From positions 62,001-126,000 of the forward strand of contig NZ_JAAZQX010000001.1 of NCBI RefSeq assembly GCF_012371325.1: a stretch of 64,000 bases of DNA. Reading direction: 5' to 3'. A program made the translations under genes and the position numbers. This DNA comes from Acinetobacter sp. A2 (lineage in GTDB: Bacteria; Pseudomonadota; Gammaproteobacteria; Pseudomonadales; Moraxellaceae). The notes under the pieces were generated by a model. It was given only the letters and a program-made list of their open reading frames with translations, did no database searches and was not told the DNA's origin. Below, piece after piece: positions 30,277 through 39,429 of this stretch (its first letter is position 1; each line of letters starts with the position of its first letter).

Positions 30277-30353
30277 TTTCAGCTTTCAGCTTTCAGCTTT
30301 CAGCTTTCAGCTTTCAGCTTTCAGCTTTCAGCTTTCAGCTTTCAGCTTTCAGC
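30277..30353. repeat. Heptanucleotide tandem repeat, 11 perfect copies
   Basis: TTTCAGC is repeated eleven times without a mismatch (77 bases), 38 bases after the corA stop and before the convergent ydcH gene. A period of 7 is not a multiple of 3, so a change in copy number would shift frame if the tract were translated. Here it lies in noncoding DNA. Such perfect arrays are typically copy-number variable by slippage. Confidence 0.97.
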
Positions 30354-30466
30354 ACATTAGTCGTTTCTGTACGTTTGAGCAGTCACATACAGCCAAGTAT
30401 TCTCTACCTTAACTCAACATTTAAGGTGAGATATTGATGGACTAAATTTTGAATATTGAGTGTGTA

Positions 30467-30742
30467 TCAAGCCAGTTGATCATTCTGTGCATTGCGAAGC
30501 AAGTGGTACATTTCATCTTTAAGCTTGAGTTTCTTACGCTTCAGCGCTTCAATGTCATCATTAATTTGATGCACAGGATCAAGCTCAAGTTGGATAATCT
30601 CACGATCAAGCTGTTCATGGTCTTCAAAAATTTTTGAAAAATGTGGATTGCTGTCACGTAATACCTGAATTAAATCACGAAATTCAGGGAACATATTTTT
30701 AATCTTTTTGTTGCAGTCTTTGGTCTTCATTGTGGCGATCAT
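30467..30742 (-). CDS. YdcH-like (DUF465) small protein
   Basis: This charged, helical protein of about 91 residues contains a FPEFRDLI segment and heptad-like sequence (LDREIIQLE, IEALKRKKLKLKDEMYHLL). That is the pattern of the YdcH/DUF465 family, which are short coiled-coil proteins of unknown role. The frame extends to a TTG at 30748. I prefer the ATG at 30742, with the ATG at 30730 also possible; none has a strong ribosome site. It is convergent with corA across the heptamer array. Confidence 0.78.
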   Translation of the reverse strand: MIATMKTKDCNKKIKNMFPEFRDLIQVLRDSNPHFSKIFEDHEQLDREIIQLELDPVHQINDDIEALKRKKLKLKDEMYHLLRNAQNDQLA

Positions 30743-30818
30743 TCTCAAGAAACAATTAATAGGGCATACAAAGAAAAACGCTCTAGCAAGCTTAAATGGA
30801 CTTGGCTAGAGCGTTGGC

Positions 30819-31154
30819 TTAGCTATGTTGAAAATTCAGATGTTTAACTTCTTTGCGTAATTTTTGAACTTCATCAATCAGGTCTAGCATCATGGCTACA
30901 GCTGAAAAGCTGGCTTCAAAGTCGCGTTGTAGACGATAGGCCTGACGAGCGCGAGTCACATCTTCACCAAAAAATTGATGGATACGTTCTGCAGGGCGGG
31001 AAGGTAAGATGTCATATTCTAGAAGTTGTAAGACCCATTCTGGGCTTTGCCCACAGGCAGCAGCAAAATTTTTTAAATCGAGTTGGGTAAACTCTTCTAT
31101 GAGTTCTGTATGTTGTCCGTCTAAAGTAGTTTCACGATATAGAATAGTGGTCAT
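30819..31154 (-). CDS. cbpM: Chaperone modulator CbpM-like protein
   Basis: This 111-residue protein resembles CbpM, a MerR-like helix-turn-helix relative that binds and inhibits the DnaJ-like co-chaperone CbpA. The family pattern includes acidic N-terminal strands, a CGQSPEWVLQLLEYDIL segment (about 34-48) and a C-terminal helical FSAVAMMLDLIDEVQKLRKEV stretch. A good AGGAG precedes the ATG. CbpM is normally encoded directly after cbpA, but here no J-domain gene is found upstream or anywhere in the window. The partner must be elsewhere or lost. Confidence 0.8.
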   Translation of the reverse strand: MTTILYRETTLDGQHTELIEEFTQLDLKNFAAACGQSPEWVLQLLEYDILPSRPAERIHQFFGEDVTRARQAYRLQRDFEASFSAVAMMLDLIDEVQKLRKEVKHLNFQHS

Positions 31155-31518
31155 AGCATACTCCTTCTAGTTTATTTCAAGTTGAATCATCAACCTGAAA
31201 TGAGGGATTGTATTTGCATCTGATTGCTTTATATCAAAGTGGATGATCCTTTAATTTAGCGCCTATAGCATGCAATTGAGTCTATTATTTGTATTGCTTT
31301 GGTGAATTTGTGGCCTATCCATGCCGTTGGGTTATTCTGCTTAGAATTAAAATGCACAACCAATATAGATTGTTTTTTGTGCAATGTGTTTAATTATTCA
31401 AGCATTTCATCAGAAGTGATAGCCTAAAGTTTAAGCTTATTGTTTCAAAGTATGACAATAAAAAAGACCCTTGAAAGGGTCTTTGGGATCAGCAGCTTAT
31501 TCTGAATGGCGATGGAAC
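31155..31518. other. 364-base intergenic stretch
   Basis: It contains the cbpM ribosome site and promoter region, an imperfect 26-base hairpin at 31175-31200 in the cbpM leader, and the DUF2147 terminator at 31463-31484. I see no open frame of interest and no cbpA remnant. Confidence 0.6.
31463..31484 (-). terminator. Intrinsic terminator after the first DUF2147 gene
   Basis: A stem of about nine pairs (31463-31471 with 31476-31484) is followed on the minus strand by six T, 35 bases beyond the stop codon. Confidence 0.85.
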
Positions 31519-31979
31519 TTAGTATTTCACCCAAGTCACGCTTCGGCCAATTACAGAAACACCAACATAACCACGTAAGGTTAAGCGTTTACCATTTGCA
31601 CTTAAGCGAGCTTTGCCTTTATAAACCTTACCGCCAATTGGGTCTAGCACGTGGCCTTGGTTAAATTCACGTGGATTTTTCGGGTCTTGTTTAAAGCCCC
31701 AAATAAAAGGTAAACCAAGGAAAGGTTTATTTTTGAGTGTGCCTGGACATTTGGTGCAGGTCACCATTTTTTCTGCGCCAGGAACATTGCGGGTTTCAAC
31801 GATAATACCCTCATAGGTACCATCTGCTTTTTTGCGAATTTCTACATCCGCACGTGAATATCCTGTACGGTCATCAATGGTTTTCCATTTGCCAATTAGA
31901 GGATCACTTTCAGCAAAACTCAAACTAGAAAGTGTGGCTAAAATCAGACCTGCAAAAATCCCTTTATAATTTTTTTCAT
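31519..31979 (-). pseudogene. DUF2147 secreted protein with a frameshift in its signal peptide
   Basis: The mature part (frame open from 31966 to 31519) reads as a DUF2147 protein: DPLIGKWKTIDDRTGYSRADVEI at the N-terminus and a beta-rich body with a TCTKCPG cysteine pair. Upstream in the same frame lies a hydrophobic stretch ending LATLSSLSFA, clearly a signal peptide, but no start codon in that frame. An ATG at 31977-31979 followed by seven A is one base out of frame. Eight A would give MKKNYKGIFAG and an intact 153-residue exported protein. An internal TTG at 31921-31923 would give an unexported form. Either a real lesion, a slippery tract or a sequencing error. Confidence 0.8.
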
Positions 31980-32157
31980 CAATGTGTCCCCAAATGCGTT
32001 AAAAATCTTAAAAATAGAGTAAAAATTCTATTTTGAGCTTTATAGCAAGAAAATACTGATGACGCAAATTGATCATGGTAAATTTAGAGAGAAATACGCA
32101 AGAAAAACGTGAAAATTAAAGCTTTAGTTCGCTTTTGAAGCTATTGTTTTGATGAGT

Positions 32158-32207
32158 GCGATAAAAGTCCAATTTAGGATATATCAATCATTTCAGACTT
32201 TTATCGC
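32158..32207. repeat. Perfect 12-bp inverted repeat between the DUF2147 paralogues
   Basis: GCGATAAAAGTC at 32158-32169 is mirrored by its exact reverse complement at 32196-32207, with 26 AT-rich bases between. It has no T-run, so it is not a normal terminator. It could stabilise the 3' end of the second DUF2147 transcript or be a protein-binding site. Confidence 0.75.
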
Positions 32208-32235
32208 TTAAAAAGAGATGGGGAAAGAACAGCGA

Positions 32236-32700
32236 CTAGTATTTAATCCAAGTCATTTTACGGCTGGCATTGGTAGAAATATCTACATTGTAGAGGGTTA
32301 AATGTTTGCCGTTACTGCTTAGGCGTGCGCGCGTTTTATATTGCTTACCCGTACGTGGGTCTAAATAATCACCTTCATAAAATTCAATTTGATTGCTTGG
32401 TGTCGCTTTTAAGTGGCTTAATGGCACAAAACCCATGAGTGGCTTATCTTTATTTTTACCAGTGCACAGTGTGCAGCTTTCCAGACGTGGTGCACCAGGT
32501 ACAGCACGGAGTTCTACAATCTTGGCGGCATAAGCACCTTGTTTGTCTTTGCTCATGACAACATCTGACAATGAAAATCCTGTACGGTAATCTAAAGTTT
32601 TCCATTTACCCACGAGCGGGTCAGCATTGGCTGCATAAGCCAGACTTGAACAGCAGATTGCGCTTATGAAAGCTAAACGAGAGAAGAACAGTGTGTTCAT
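32236..32700 (-). CDS. DUF2147 domain-containing secreted protein
   Basis: This 154-residue exported protein has a signal peptide (MNTLFFSRLAFISAICC, cleavage probably after LAYA). It is followed by the DUF2147 pattern DPLVGKWKTLDYRTGFSLSDVV, a CTLCTG cysteine pair and a C-terminal MTWIKY. It is clearly paralogous to the gene at 31519, which ends VTWVKY. Start choice: the frame extends to 32736, but the ATG at 32700 has GGATG about ten bases upstream and begins the signal peptide. Function of the family is unknown; members are periplasmic or extracellular. Confidence 0.88.
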   Translation of the reverse strand: MNTLFFSRLAFISAICCSSLAYAANADPLVGKWKTLDYRTGFSLSDVVMSKDKQGAYAAKIVELRAVPGAPRLESCTLCTGKNKDKPLMGFVPLSHLKATPSNQIEFYEGDYLDPRTGKQYKTRARLSSNGKHLTLYNVDISTNASRKMTWIKY

Positions 32701-32872
32701 AAAATTAACATCCAACAATGAAGACAGCCAAAACATAAAGGCATAAAAAAAATACGGGATTATTTATACCCAATTTTTGCGGTATTTTCTAGTAATTACA
32801 TGAAAGTTTTGTGAAATAAATCACATGAAAAATAAAGGGATGATAGCTTTTAACGATGCTCAAAGCAGAAAT

Positions 32873-32904
32873 AAAAAATGAGCAGTCAAGGCTGCTCATT
32901 TTTT
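32873..32904 (-). terminator. Intrinsic terminator after hslO
   Basis: A 13-bp stem (32873-32885 with 32892-32904) has a 6-base loop and a T-run on the minus strand, 29 bases after the hslO stop. Confidence 0.9.
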
Positions 32905-32932
32905 ATGGTTTTCATGGTTTGGATCACAAAAT

Positions 32933-33808
32933 TTAGCTTAAGTGTTCTCCAAATAAGCCAAGTGCTTCTTCGGCACTGAAGGTATATTGTGCGCTACAGA
33001 ATTGGCAATCCATAGTAATTGGATTTTGATATTCCAGTGTTTCACGTACTGCAGCGACACCAATTTGAATTAACGCATTAGCACAGCGTTCTTTAGAACA
33101 GGTACAACCAAAACGCAGTGCTTCTACTTCAGGTAAACGCACCTGTTCTTCATTGTATAAACGGTACAGAATTTCATTGACTTCTAAATCTGTCAATTCT
33201 TCGGCCTTTAAGGTTTCCGTGAGCATAGTCACACGTGGCCATAAATCTTCATCGACTCGTTGTTGTTCTTCTTCACTGTTACGTGGCAACAGTTGAATTA
33301 GTAAGCCGCCCGCACGTTCTGCATTGCTGGCTAACACAATACGGGTAGGAATTTGTGCAGATAAGTCATAATACTGCATTAAACATTCGGCTAAATTGGC
33401 TTTATCTAACGGTACAATCCCTTGATAACGTTCACCAAATTCTGGCTCAATGTTAATAAACAACACAGGGCTGACCAGACTTTTCAGTACGGTGCTGCTG
33501 TCTTCTGCAGTTAAAAAGTGTGGATCTGGTTCGTAGTCTGCCAACGCACGGACTTCACCCAAGTGGTTACATTCAGCCATGGCCCACTTAAACGTGCCAG
33601 ATGCCTGAATTTGTAGGCTGATGCGACCCTTAATTTTTAGGGTACTGGCCAACAATGCAGTGGCGCAAAGCATTTCGCCCAACAATACTTGTACCGCTGG
33701 CACATAGTCACGTTGTTTTAGAATGGTTTGCAAAGCATCTTCGAGATGAACTACCTCACCACGAACAGGGCTATCTTCAATAAAAAAGCGTTGGCGTAAA
33801 TCAGACAT
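32933..33808 (-). CDS. hslO: Redox-regulated chaperone Hsp33
   Basis: This 291-residue cytoplasmic holdase is activated by oxidation. The zinc-binding cysteines are in the C-terminal part as CTCSKERC and CQFC, the CxC...CxxC arrangement that forms two disulfides under oxidative stress. The N-terminal substrate-binding region begins with RFFIEDSPVRGEVVHL. Start choice: an upstream ATG at 33820 is possible, but GGAG lies six bases before the ATG at 33808, which is preferred. A 50-base gap separates it from the Kef-type antiporter gene, so co-transcription is possible. Confidence 0.95.
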   Translation of the reverse strand: MSDLRQRFFIEDSPVRGEVVHLEDALQTILKQRDYVPAVQVLLGEMLCATALLASTLKIKGRISLQIQASGTFKWAMAECNHLGEVRALADYEPDPHFLTAEDSSTVLKSLVSPVLFINIEPEFGERYQGIVPLDKANLAECLMQYYDLSAQIPTRIVLASNAERAGGLLIQLLPRNSEEEQQRVDEDLWPRVTMLTETLKAEELTDLEVNEILYRLYNEEQVRLPEVEALRFGCTCSKERCANALIQIGVAAVRETLEYQNPITMDCQFCSAQYTFSAEEALGLFGEHLS

Positions 33809-33858
33809 AAAATTCTCCATAACCCTGTTTTAATGGTGGCATTATTGTAAAACACAAG

Positions 33859-35700
33859 TCAGTTTGCTGCATCACGTGTTACATCAATATGACCACTATG
33901 TAAGCCACGTTTTAAATCGACCCCGAGTGGCATTTCACGGTTTTGTGCATCACTTTCAAACAGGTGTTCTAATTCGGCCAAGGCATTACGATGGGTTTCA
34001 TAAATTTTTTGTTCATCGGTATAAATATGTTGCTGCTGTGCCAATAGCTTTTCATCATAATCACGGAACAATTCAATACTTTTATAGGCATCATCTTCAT
34101 TAATACCCAAATCACGCAAAGCCTGATAGGCCATGCCCAAGGAGGATAAATAGGTTTCCCGCCAAATATGGGTCACGCCTAAATCACGTAATAAATGCAC
34201 GTGATGGCGGTCACGGGCACGTACCAATAATTTCAATTCAGGATAATTCAGGCGAATATGTCGTGCGACATTCATTGAATCTTCAATATCATCAATGGCT
34301 AAAATAAAAATTTGGGCATGTTGAATGCCTGCGGCACGTAAAATTTCAGGTTGGGTGGCATCGCCATAATAGACTTTGCCGCCATAATTACGCACAAAAT
34401 CAATTTTGTCGATATTACTGTCAATTGCGGTAAAGTGCTGATGCTGTAAATGCGCCACACGGGCAATGATTTGTCCAAAACGGCCAAAGCCTGCAATGAT
34501 CATAGGCGGATGCGCATCGGGAATCTCATCATACACAGGTATTTTTTCCCGCTCCAAACGCGGGATAATTTGACTGCTCATCAACCAATATAAAATTGGG
34601 GTCAGTACCATCGACAACGTCACAATCAAAGTCAGCGGTTGCAGCATGGCTTGACTGAGCACACTTTCACTTTGCGCAACGCTCAGCACCACAAAGGCAA
34701 ACTCACCGCCTTGAGCCAAGCACGTTGCCAAGAGCAAACTATTGCGCCAAGAATATTCAAAATAACGTGCAATGGCCGTTAGGGTTAGCAGTTTGATGAG
34801 CATTAAGCCCAACGCACCGCCAATAATCAACCATGGCTGTTCCACCAACAAGGAAAGCTGGGTGCTCATACCTACAGTCATAAAGAATAGGCCCAGTAAC
34901 AGACCCTTAAAGGGTGCAATGCTGGCTTCGAGTTCATGACGAAATTCAGAGTCGGCCAACAAGACACCCGTTAAAAATGCGCCTAAAGTGGTGCTAATGC
35001 CCAGCACATCCATAATGCTGACCACGCCGAGCACAATGAATAGACCTACTGCCGTGATCAGTTCATGTGCACCACTTTTGGCCACAAAACGGAAGAAGGG
35101 ACGCATTAGATAACGGCTAAATAAAAACAGTCCACTAAAGGTGGCAATAATGGCTGCAAAGTAGGCAATACCATGGTGGGTAGATTCAGCACCTGCCAGC
35201 ATGGGAATCATGGCAATTAAAGGAATTGCGGCGATATCTTGAAACAGTAAGATTGAAAAGGATTGCTGCCCATAACTGCTATTGAGTTGTTGCTTTTCTT
35301 GCAGCATTTGCAGCACAAATGCGGTGGAGGACAGCGCTAATGCAAAACCAATTACCACGCTTGCAGCAATGCCTTGCTGTAAGGCAAAAAATGCCAACAC
35401 AGCCAGTAAAACGCCTGTAATGCCGACCTGTAAACTGCCTAAAACAAAAATGGGTTTACGCATATCCCATAGTCGTTGTGGACGTAGTTCCAAGCCAATA
35501 ATAAACATCAGGAAGACCACGCCGTACTCTGCCAATTCCTGAATGGCATCCGGGTCGCTGGCAATATTGAAAACACTTGGGCCAAGTAAGATGCCTGTAA
35601 ACAAATAGCCCAGCACTGTGGCAATGCCAAAGCGTTTTAGTAAGGGCACTAGTAGCAAAGAAGCACCCAAAAAAATGGTCATTTGTAACAATAAGGACAT
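33859..35700 (-). CDS. KefB/KefC-type monovalent cation:proton antiporter (CPA2 family)
   Basis: This is a 613-residue membrane protein with about 12-13 helices in the first 390 residues, followed by a RCK/TrkA-N domain (IIAGFGRFGQIIARV near 402) and a charged tail. GLELRPQRLWDMRK near residue 74 is characteristic of KefB/KefC rather than general CPA2 members. Family role: K+ efflux coupled to H+ entry, gated by glutathione adducts during electrophile stress. No kefF/kefG-like ancillary gene is adjacent. Start choice: the frame opens with a TTG at 35712, but the ATG at 35700 has GGA seven bases upstream. Confidence 0.88.
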   Translation of the reverse strand: MSLLLQMTIFLGASLLLVPLLKRFGIATVLGYLFTGILLGPSVFNIASDPDAIQELAEYGVVFLMFIIGLELRPQRLWDMRKPIFVLGSLQVGITGVLLAVLAFFALQQGIAASVVIGFALALSSTAFVLQMLQEKQQLNSSYGQQSFSILLFQDIAAIPLIAMIPMLAGAESTHHGIAYFAAIIATFSGLFLFSRYLMRPFFRFVAKSGAHELITAVGLFIVLGVVSIMDVLGISTTLGAFLTGVLLADSEFRHELEASIAPFKGLLLGLFFMTVGMSTQLSLLVEQPWLIIGGALGLMLIKLLTLTAIARYFEYSWRNSLLLATCLAQGGEFAFVVLSVAQSESVLSQAMLQPLTLIVTLSMVLTPILYWLMSSQIIPRLEREKIPVYDEIPDAHPPMIIAGFGRFGQIIARVAHLQHQHFTAIDSNIDKIDFVRNYGGKVYYGDATQPEILRAAGIQHAQIFILAIDDIEDSMNVARHIRLNYPELKLLVRARDRHHVHLLRDLGVTHIWRETYLSSLGMAYQALRDLGINEDDAYKSIELFRDYDEKLLAQQQHIYTDEQKIYETHRNALAELEHLFESDAQNREMPLGVDLKRGLHSGHIDVTRDAAN

Positions 35701-35773
35701 GTGGGCATCCAAAGTTTAAAGCGGTGGATTATTGCAATACAGGGTTTTGCAGCCAAAACAGCAATTTACTGGG

Positions 35774-38029
35774 TTAGCTAAATTCTTGTGGATCTATATC
35801 TAAACTTAGTTTCATGCTGGATGGCTTTTCATGCAACATATTTTGCCACCAGTTCCTGATATAAAAATGTAAGCGCGCCCGATCTTTAGACAATAGCACC
35901 ATGTGCGCTTGGAAACGACCTGCCTTACGTTCCATTGGCGCAGGAATAGGCCCCCAAATATCAATTAATTGTTCGGAATGTTCCCTGAGCCATTGCGCAT
36001 GTTGTTGTAAAAACTGTTGGTTTAATTCCTGACTTTTGGACTCACAGCGAATCAGCGCAGTATAACGATATGGCGGCAGTTGCGCGGCTTTGCGCTCTTT
36101 TAAACTTTGTTTGGCAAACTTGCGGTAATCTCCCTCGACCAAGGTGGTGAGTAAAGGATGATCAGGACGTAAACTTTGCAAATAAACATCGCCTTTATGT
36201 TCACCACGCCCTGCACGTCCTGCCACTTGCACAATCAGTTGGGCGGTACGTTCAGGTGCGCGAATATCAACACTGAGCAAGCCTGAATCGATATCTAAAA
36301 TAGCCACCAAGGTTACATAAGGAAAGTGATGTCCTTTGGCCAGCATTTGTGTGCCCAGTAAAATTAGGGGTTCACTGCGTTGAATACGGTCATAAATTTT
36401 TTGCCAGCTGCCGACACGACTGGTTGAGTCACGATCTACCCGAATCACATCTATATCTGGGAACAGTTCATTTAGACTGTCTTCCACTTTGGCGGTACCC
36501 ATGCCCACAGGTTTGAGTTCTTCATGGTTGCAGGCAGGGCATTGCTCAGGTTTGCGGTGAATTGTTCCGCAGTGGTGGCAGTGTAAATGCACATAAGGTT
36601 GATGATGCAGGGTAAAGTTGGCATCACAATGTGGGCATTTGGCTTGCCAGGCACAATTTTCACAAATCAGGACTGGAGCATAGCCACGTCGGTTTAAAAA
36701 CACCAAGACTTGTTCTTTTTTTGCCAGACGTTTTTTCATTTCATCAATCAATTGTTGACTGATGCCATGCTGTTTTTTTGCAATTTTTAAGTCAATCAGG
36801 TGGATTTTAGGCATAAGCGCGGTGCCCGCCCGTTGATTCAGCTCCAAACATTGCATTTTGCCTTGATCGACCAAGGCATAACTGTCAATACTTGGTGTAG
36901 CTGAACCTAAAATAACAGGGCAATTTTCCAGATGGGCACGGTAAAGGGCGACATCTCGGGCATGATAGCGAAAACCTTCTTGTTGTTTAAAAGACAGGTC
37001 GTGTTCTTCATCTAAAATAATCAAGCCCAAATTTGGCAATGGAGTATAAATCGCAGAGCGTGTGCCTAAAATAATAGACGCTTTGCCTGTTTGTGCCGCC
37101 TGCCACGCTTGCAAACGTTTGGAATCATTTAAACCTGAATGTAAGAGGGCAATATGGCAGTGAAAACGTGACTGAAAACGGCTGATGGTTTGCGGGGTCA
37201 GTCCAATTTCTGGGACTAACACCAGCACTTGTTTGCCCTGTTTTAGTACCTCATGCATGATGTGCAAGTACACTTCAGTTTTGCCGCTGCCTGTTAAGCC
37301 ATCTAGTAAAAAAGCTTTATATTGCTGCCGAACTTTAAGTGCGCTGTCGATGGCTTTTTTCTGATCGGGATTGGGCGTTAAAGGCATTTGTGCCAAAGTG
37401 ACAGGCATTGGGCTGAAATCTTGGGTTTCCAAAACACATTCACAAATTTCTTTGCTTGCTAAAGCTTTTAGGGTGGAGGTTTCAATGCCTGCTAAATTTA
37501 AAATATTTTCAGAAGTGCCCGTTGGATGCAGCTTTAAAATTTTATAGGCTTCCTGCTGTTTTTCTGAGCGTTTAATTTTAGCCTCGGCCTGTGCATCTAG
37601 CAGTTTCCAAGTTCGAGCCAGTAAATTATAGGGCTTGGCTTGACGCAATAAACTTGGCAAAGCGCTGTGCATCACTTCACCAATGGGAAATTGGTAATAT
37701 TGTGACGCCCATGTCAACAAAGTTAAAACTTTAGCGTCTAAAATCGCTTGTTCATCTAACAGTTCGGTAATGGCTTTGAGTTTAAAACGTGGGTTAATTG
37801 GGGTGTCGAGCGCCAGTTTTTCGACAATAATCCCAACCAAGTTTTGCCGACCAAAGGACACCAACACCCGTGCGCCAACGGCTGCTTGCTGATATTGTGC
37901 TGCACTGAGCATGTAATCGAAGCAGTCATAAAGATATACGGGTACAGCCACTCGAATACGGTAAATGGGCTGCGGGTCTAAAGTCGAATCTGGCATAAAA
38001 AAGTCGTACCGTCCTGTGAAAATTGGCAT
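35774..38029 (-). CDS. priA: Primosomal protein N' (PriA helicase)
   Basis: PriA restarts stalled replication forks. The 751-residue protein has an N-terminal DNA-binding domain with VAVPVYLYDCFDYML, then the SF2 helicase: Walker A DGLTGSGKTEVYL near 242, DEEHDLSFKQQEGFRYHARDV near 340. Eight zinc-binding cysteines follow at about 455-502 (CENC, CPHC, CHHC, CPAC). Motif VI-like VQVAGRAGRG lies near 600. The frame starts at ATG 38029; a second ATG at 37996 (MPDSTLDPQP) is also possible and would give 740 residues. It is divergent from gspF with 118 bases between. Confidence 0.95.
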   Translation of the reverse strand: MPIFTGRYDFFMPDSTLDPQPIYRIRVAVPVYLYDCFDYMLSAAQYQQAAVGARVLVSFGRQNLVGIIVEKLALDTPINPRFKLKAITELLDEQAILDAKVLTLLTWASQYYQFPIGEVMHSALPSLLRQAKPYNLLARTWKLLDAQAEAKIKRSEKQQEAYKILKLHPTGTSENILNLAGIETSTLKALASKEICECVLETQDFSPMPVTLAQMPLTPNPDQKKAIDSALKVRQQYKAFLLDGLTGSGKTEVYLHIMHEVLKQGKQVLVLVPEIGLTPQTISRFQSRFHCHIALLHSGLNDSKRLQAWQAAQTGKASIILGTRSAIYTPLPNLGLIILDEEHDLSFKQQEGFRYHARDVALYRAHLENCPVILGSATPSIDSYALVDQGKMQCLELNQRAGTALMPKIHLIDLKIAKKQHGISQQLIDEMKKRLAKKEQVLVFLNRRGYAPVLICENCAWQAKCPHCDANFTLHHQPYVHLHCHHCGTIHRKPEQCPACNHEELKPVGMGTAKVEDSLNELFPDIDVIRVDRDSTSRVGSWQKIYDRIQRSEPLILLGTQMLAKGHHFPYVTLVAILDIDSGLLSVDIRAPERTAQLIVQVAGRAGRGEHKGDVYLQSLRPDHPLLTTLVEGDYRKFAKQSLKERKAAQLPPYRYTALIRCESKSQELNQQFLQQHAQWLREHSEQLIDIWGPIPAPMERKAGRFQAHMVLLSKDRARLHFYIRNWWQNMLHEKPSSMKLSLDIDPQEFS

Positions 38030-38147
38030 CGTGCTCTGTGTTGGCTTGTGATAGAGTGAGCACAGAATTTATATCTAAGAATATGAATGATTTTAGTGGT
38101 CAGACGCAACTGCGCTGCAAGAAATTTTGGAAAATTAGAGCATTACA

Positions 38148-39353
38148 ATGCCAGCATATCAATTTACTGCCATTGACGCTTCAGGGAAGCAGCAAAAAGG
38201 TGTTTTAGAGGGTGATTCTGCACGTCAAATTCGTCAGCAATTGCGGGACAAAGAATGGATTCCTGTCAGTGTCGATGCCGTTGAACAGAAAGATAAGCAC
38301 AGCGGCAGACAGTGGTTTCAGAAAAAAATTACCGCCTATGATTTGGCTTTGCTGACCCGACAATTGTCAGTATTGGTGGCAGCCTCAATTCCATTGGAAG
38401 AAGCGGTTCGTGCAGTGGGCAAGCAAAGTGAAAAAGCGCACGTGCAAAATTTGCTGATGTCGGTGCGCTCCAAAGTACTAGAAGGCTATTCACTGGCCAA
38501 TGCTTTACAGCAATCGGGACGTTTTCCAGACTTATATATTGCGACCATTGCCGCAGGTGAGCGTTCAGGGCATCTGGATTTAATTCTGGAACAATTGGCA
38601 GACTACACCGAAAATCGTTTTGCCATGCAGAAAAAAATTCAAGGCGCCATGATTTATCCCATCATTTTAATGCTGATGTCCTTTGCGATTGTAATGGGCT
38701 TAATGACCTATGTGGTGCCCGACATTGTTAAAACCTTTGACCAAAGTAAAGATGCTTTGCCGTGGATTACCGTAGCTTTAATGAAAGCCAGTGATTTTAT
38801 CCGTGCAGCATGGCCATTTTTACTGGTGGCATCGGTGATTGGGGTTTTATTGCTGGCTCGTTTTTTACGTACTCAGGCAGGGCATTATGCCTTTGACCGT
38901 TTAACCTTAAAATTGCCGTTATTTGGCAAGTTATCACGCGGTATTAATGCAGCACGTTTTGCCAGTACCTTGTCTATTCTGACTCAGTCAGGTGTGCCGT
39001 TGGTCGACGCGCTGAAAATAGGAGCGGCAGTTAGCAATAATTGGGTGATTCGTGATTCTGTCAATTTGGCAGCAGAAAAAGTGACCGAAGGTGGTAACTT
39101 GGCGACTCAATTGGAGCGGAGTGGTTATTTTCCACCGATGATGGTACAAATGATCAAAAGTGGCGAAGCCTCGGGTGAGTTAGACCGCATGTTGTCACGT
39201 GCCTCGGTGATGCAGGATCGTGAAGTGACCACGTTGATTTCAACCTTGTTGGCACTGTTGGAACCGCTCATGTTAGTGTTGATGGCCAGTATTGTATTGG
39301 TGATTGTAATTGCGGTGATGCTGCCAATTGTGAATATGAACAATATGATTTAA
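38148..39353 (+). CDS. gspF: Type II secretion system inner-membrane protein F
   Basis: This 401-residue protein has two repeated T2SSF domains, with LLTRQLSVLVAASIPLEEA near 66 and FASTLSILTQSGVPLVDAL near 268. Three membrane helices lie near 170, 222 and 370. GspF is the platform protein of the pseudopilus assembly machinery and contacts the GspE ATPase. The N-terminal MPAYQFTAIDASGKQ and length are standard. gspG follows 76 bases later; other gsp genes are absent from the window, consistent with the dispersed T2SS genes of Acinetobacter. The ribosome site is weak. Confidence 0.94.
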   Translation: MPAYQFTAIDASGKQQKGVLEGDSARQIRQQLRDKEWIPVSVDAVEQKDKHSGRQWFQKKITAYDLALLTRQLSVLVAASIPLEEAVRAVGKQSEKAHVQNLLMSVRSKVLEGYSLANALQQSGRFPDLYIATIAAGERSGHLDLILEQLADYTENRFAMQKKIQGAMIYPIILMLMSFAIVMGLMTYVVPDIVKTFDQSKDALPWITVALMKASDFIRAAWPFLLVASVIGVLLLARFLRTQAGHYAFDRLTLKLPLFGKLSRGINAARFASTLSILTQSGVPLVDALKIGAAVSNNWVIRDSVNLAAEKVTEGGNLATQLERSGYFPPMMVQMIKSGEASGELDRMLSRASVMQDREVTTLISTLLALLEPLMLVLMASIVLVIVIAVMLPIVNMNNMI

Positions 39354-39429
39354 ATCGTTTTGAAGCATCCTTCTTCAAACTGAACTTAAAATAAATGTCG
39401 AATTGATATAAATACATGAGAGAAATTGA

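Noticed and set aside
30277..30353. CRISPR-like array
   Set aside because: Direct heptamers without spacers are a simple tandem repeat, not a CRISPR; no cas genes are present.
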